A DNA stretch of 64,000 bases, taken from the NCBI GenBank assembly GCA_017558505.1, contig JAFYUM010000011.1, forward strand, positions 77,439-141,438. The letters are read 5' to 3'. A program made the position numbers and the translations under genes. The notes under the pieces were generated by a model. That model was not told the origin of the DNA, did no database searches, and saw only the letters and a list, made by a program, of their open reading frames with translations. The stretch is from Ruminococcus sp. (lineage in GTDB: Bacteria; Bacillota; Clostridia; Oscillospirales; Ruminococcaceae). This document shows, in pieces, positions 63,600 through 64,000 of the stretch; position 1 is the first letter of the stretch; each line of letters begins with the position of its first letter.

Positions 63600-64000
63600 A
63601 TGAAAACAACAAGAAAAGGTTTTACACTTATTGAGCTCATCGTTGTTATTGCTATCATCGGTGTTCTCGCAGCAATCCTCGTTCCCGCTATGCTCGGTTA
63701 CGTAAAGAAGTCCAAGATTCAGGCTGCTAACGCAGACGCTAAGCAGATGCTCACAATCGCTAACACAGTTCTTGAAGAAGCTGACGAAATGGGTCTCAAT
63801 GTTTTTTCAGATCAGTGGGTAGATTCTGCTAACTTCGCAGGTGGCGGTGAAGAAAACAATGGCGGCACAGCAGGCAACAATTCAAATAACTATACTACCG
63901 ATGATATGATTGCAGATATGGTAGAGTATTCAGATTCAGCTGCAAGTGCAAGATATTCTATCTATGTACATGAAGGTATGGGCATTATGTCTGTAGCAAG
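63600..64000 (+). CDS. pilA: Major type IV pilin, N-terminal part
   Basis: 133 codons are present; the gene runs past the window. MKTTRKGFTLIELIVVIAII is a textbook class III signal: cleavage after G7, F8 at +1, E12 at +5. The helix continues to GVLAAILVPAMLGYVKKSKI. A Gly/Asn-rich stretch near residue 85 is likely a surface loop. AAGGAGG precedes the ATG. The strong promoter and biased codons fit a major subunit. Its separate operon from the minor pilins is typical. Confidence 0.93.
   Translation, partial: MKTTRKGFTLIELIVVIAIIGVLAAILVPAMLGYVKKSKIQAANADAKQMLTIANTVLEEADEMGLNVFSDQWVDSANFAGGGEENNGGTAGNNSNNYTTDDMIADMVEYSDSAASARYSIYVHEGMGIMSVA

Overview
The window looks like a chromosomal segment of an anaerobic, low-to-mid GC Clostridia of the Ruminococcus type (Oscillospiraceae). 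The signs are three dockerin-bearing secreted proteins, LPQTG sortase substrates with Thr-rich linkers, a GTP-type PEP carboxykinase, a T-box controlled leucine pathway, an [FeFe]-hydrogenase maturase (HydE), and a complete Gram-positive type IV pilus locus. Nearly every promoter I could read is a sigma-A type with a 17-bp spacer, and most genes have a strong GGAGG ribosome site. The species cannot be fixed from the sequence alone. I see no rRNA, tRNA, CRISPR array, prophage or intact insertion sequence.

Layout. 1-6.1 kb: the start of a PnuC-like transporter, pckG, a cytidylate-kinase-like protein, an XRE regulator with a DUF5680-type tail, and a reverse operon of an AIM24-family protein, the MBL hydrolase walJ and rlmH. 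6.2-21.5 kb: a long branched-chain amino acid block, T-box-leuA, ilvB-ilvN-ilvC, ilvD, leuC-leuD-leuB, ilvA and ridA. Four unrelated genes sit inside it: two small membrane proteins, a leucine-rich-repeat protein and a DUF815-type AAA ATPase. 21.5-25.2 kb: nadA, hydE, a U32-peptidase-like protein and cysE, tightly packed. 25.4-36.1 kb: three large secreted proteins built from repeated EF-hand-like/LRR/cap modules (two sortase-anchored, one with a dockerin), then a CPBP-family membrane protease. 36.1-50.4 kb: mixed genes (alpha/beta hydrolase, membrane XRE regulator, dockerin-bearing papain-like protease, zinc-ribbon protein with a TPM-domain protein, second CPBP protease, DRE-TIM aldolase-like protein, dockerin protein, coiled-coil protein, coaD, rsmD, asnB). 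50.4-64 kb: type IV pilus genes pilC, a pilM-pilN fusion, pilO, a very large PilX-like protein, two minor pilins, pilD on the reverse strand, pilB, pilT, and the start of a major pilin cut by the window end.

How the parts work together. The ilv/leu/ilvA/ridA genes cover isoleucine, valine and leucine synthesis from threonine and pyruvate except the final transamination. The leucine-specific T-box senses uncharged tRNA-Leu. The surface proteins, dockerin proteins and pili together suggest a fibre- or host-attached gut or rumen bacterium, though no sortase, cohesin or glycoside hydrolase is in view.

The most unusual structures are: a family of exactly 158-bp MITE-like elements (three full copies), one of which supplies the last codons and stop of leuA; a second family of short composite intergenic repeats that start at gene stop codons; the modular EF-hand/LRR/cap surface proteins with recent internal duplications; and a pilus locus with a PilM-PilN fusion and a 991-residue PilX-like protein.
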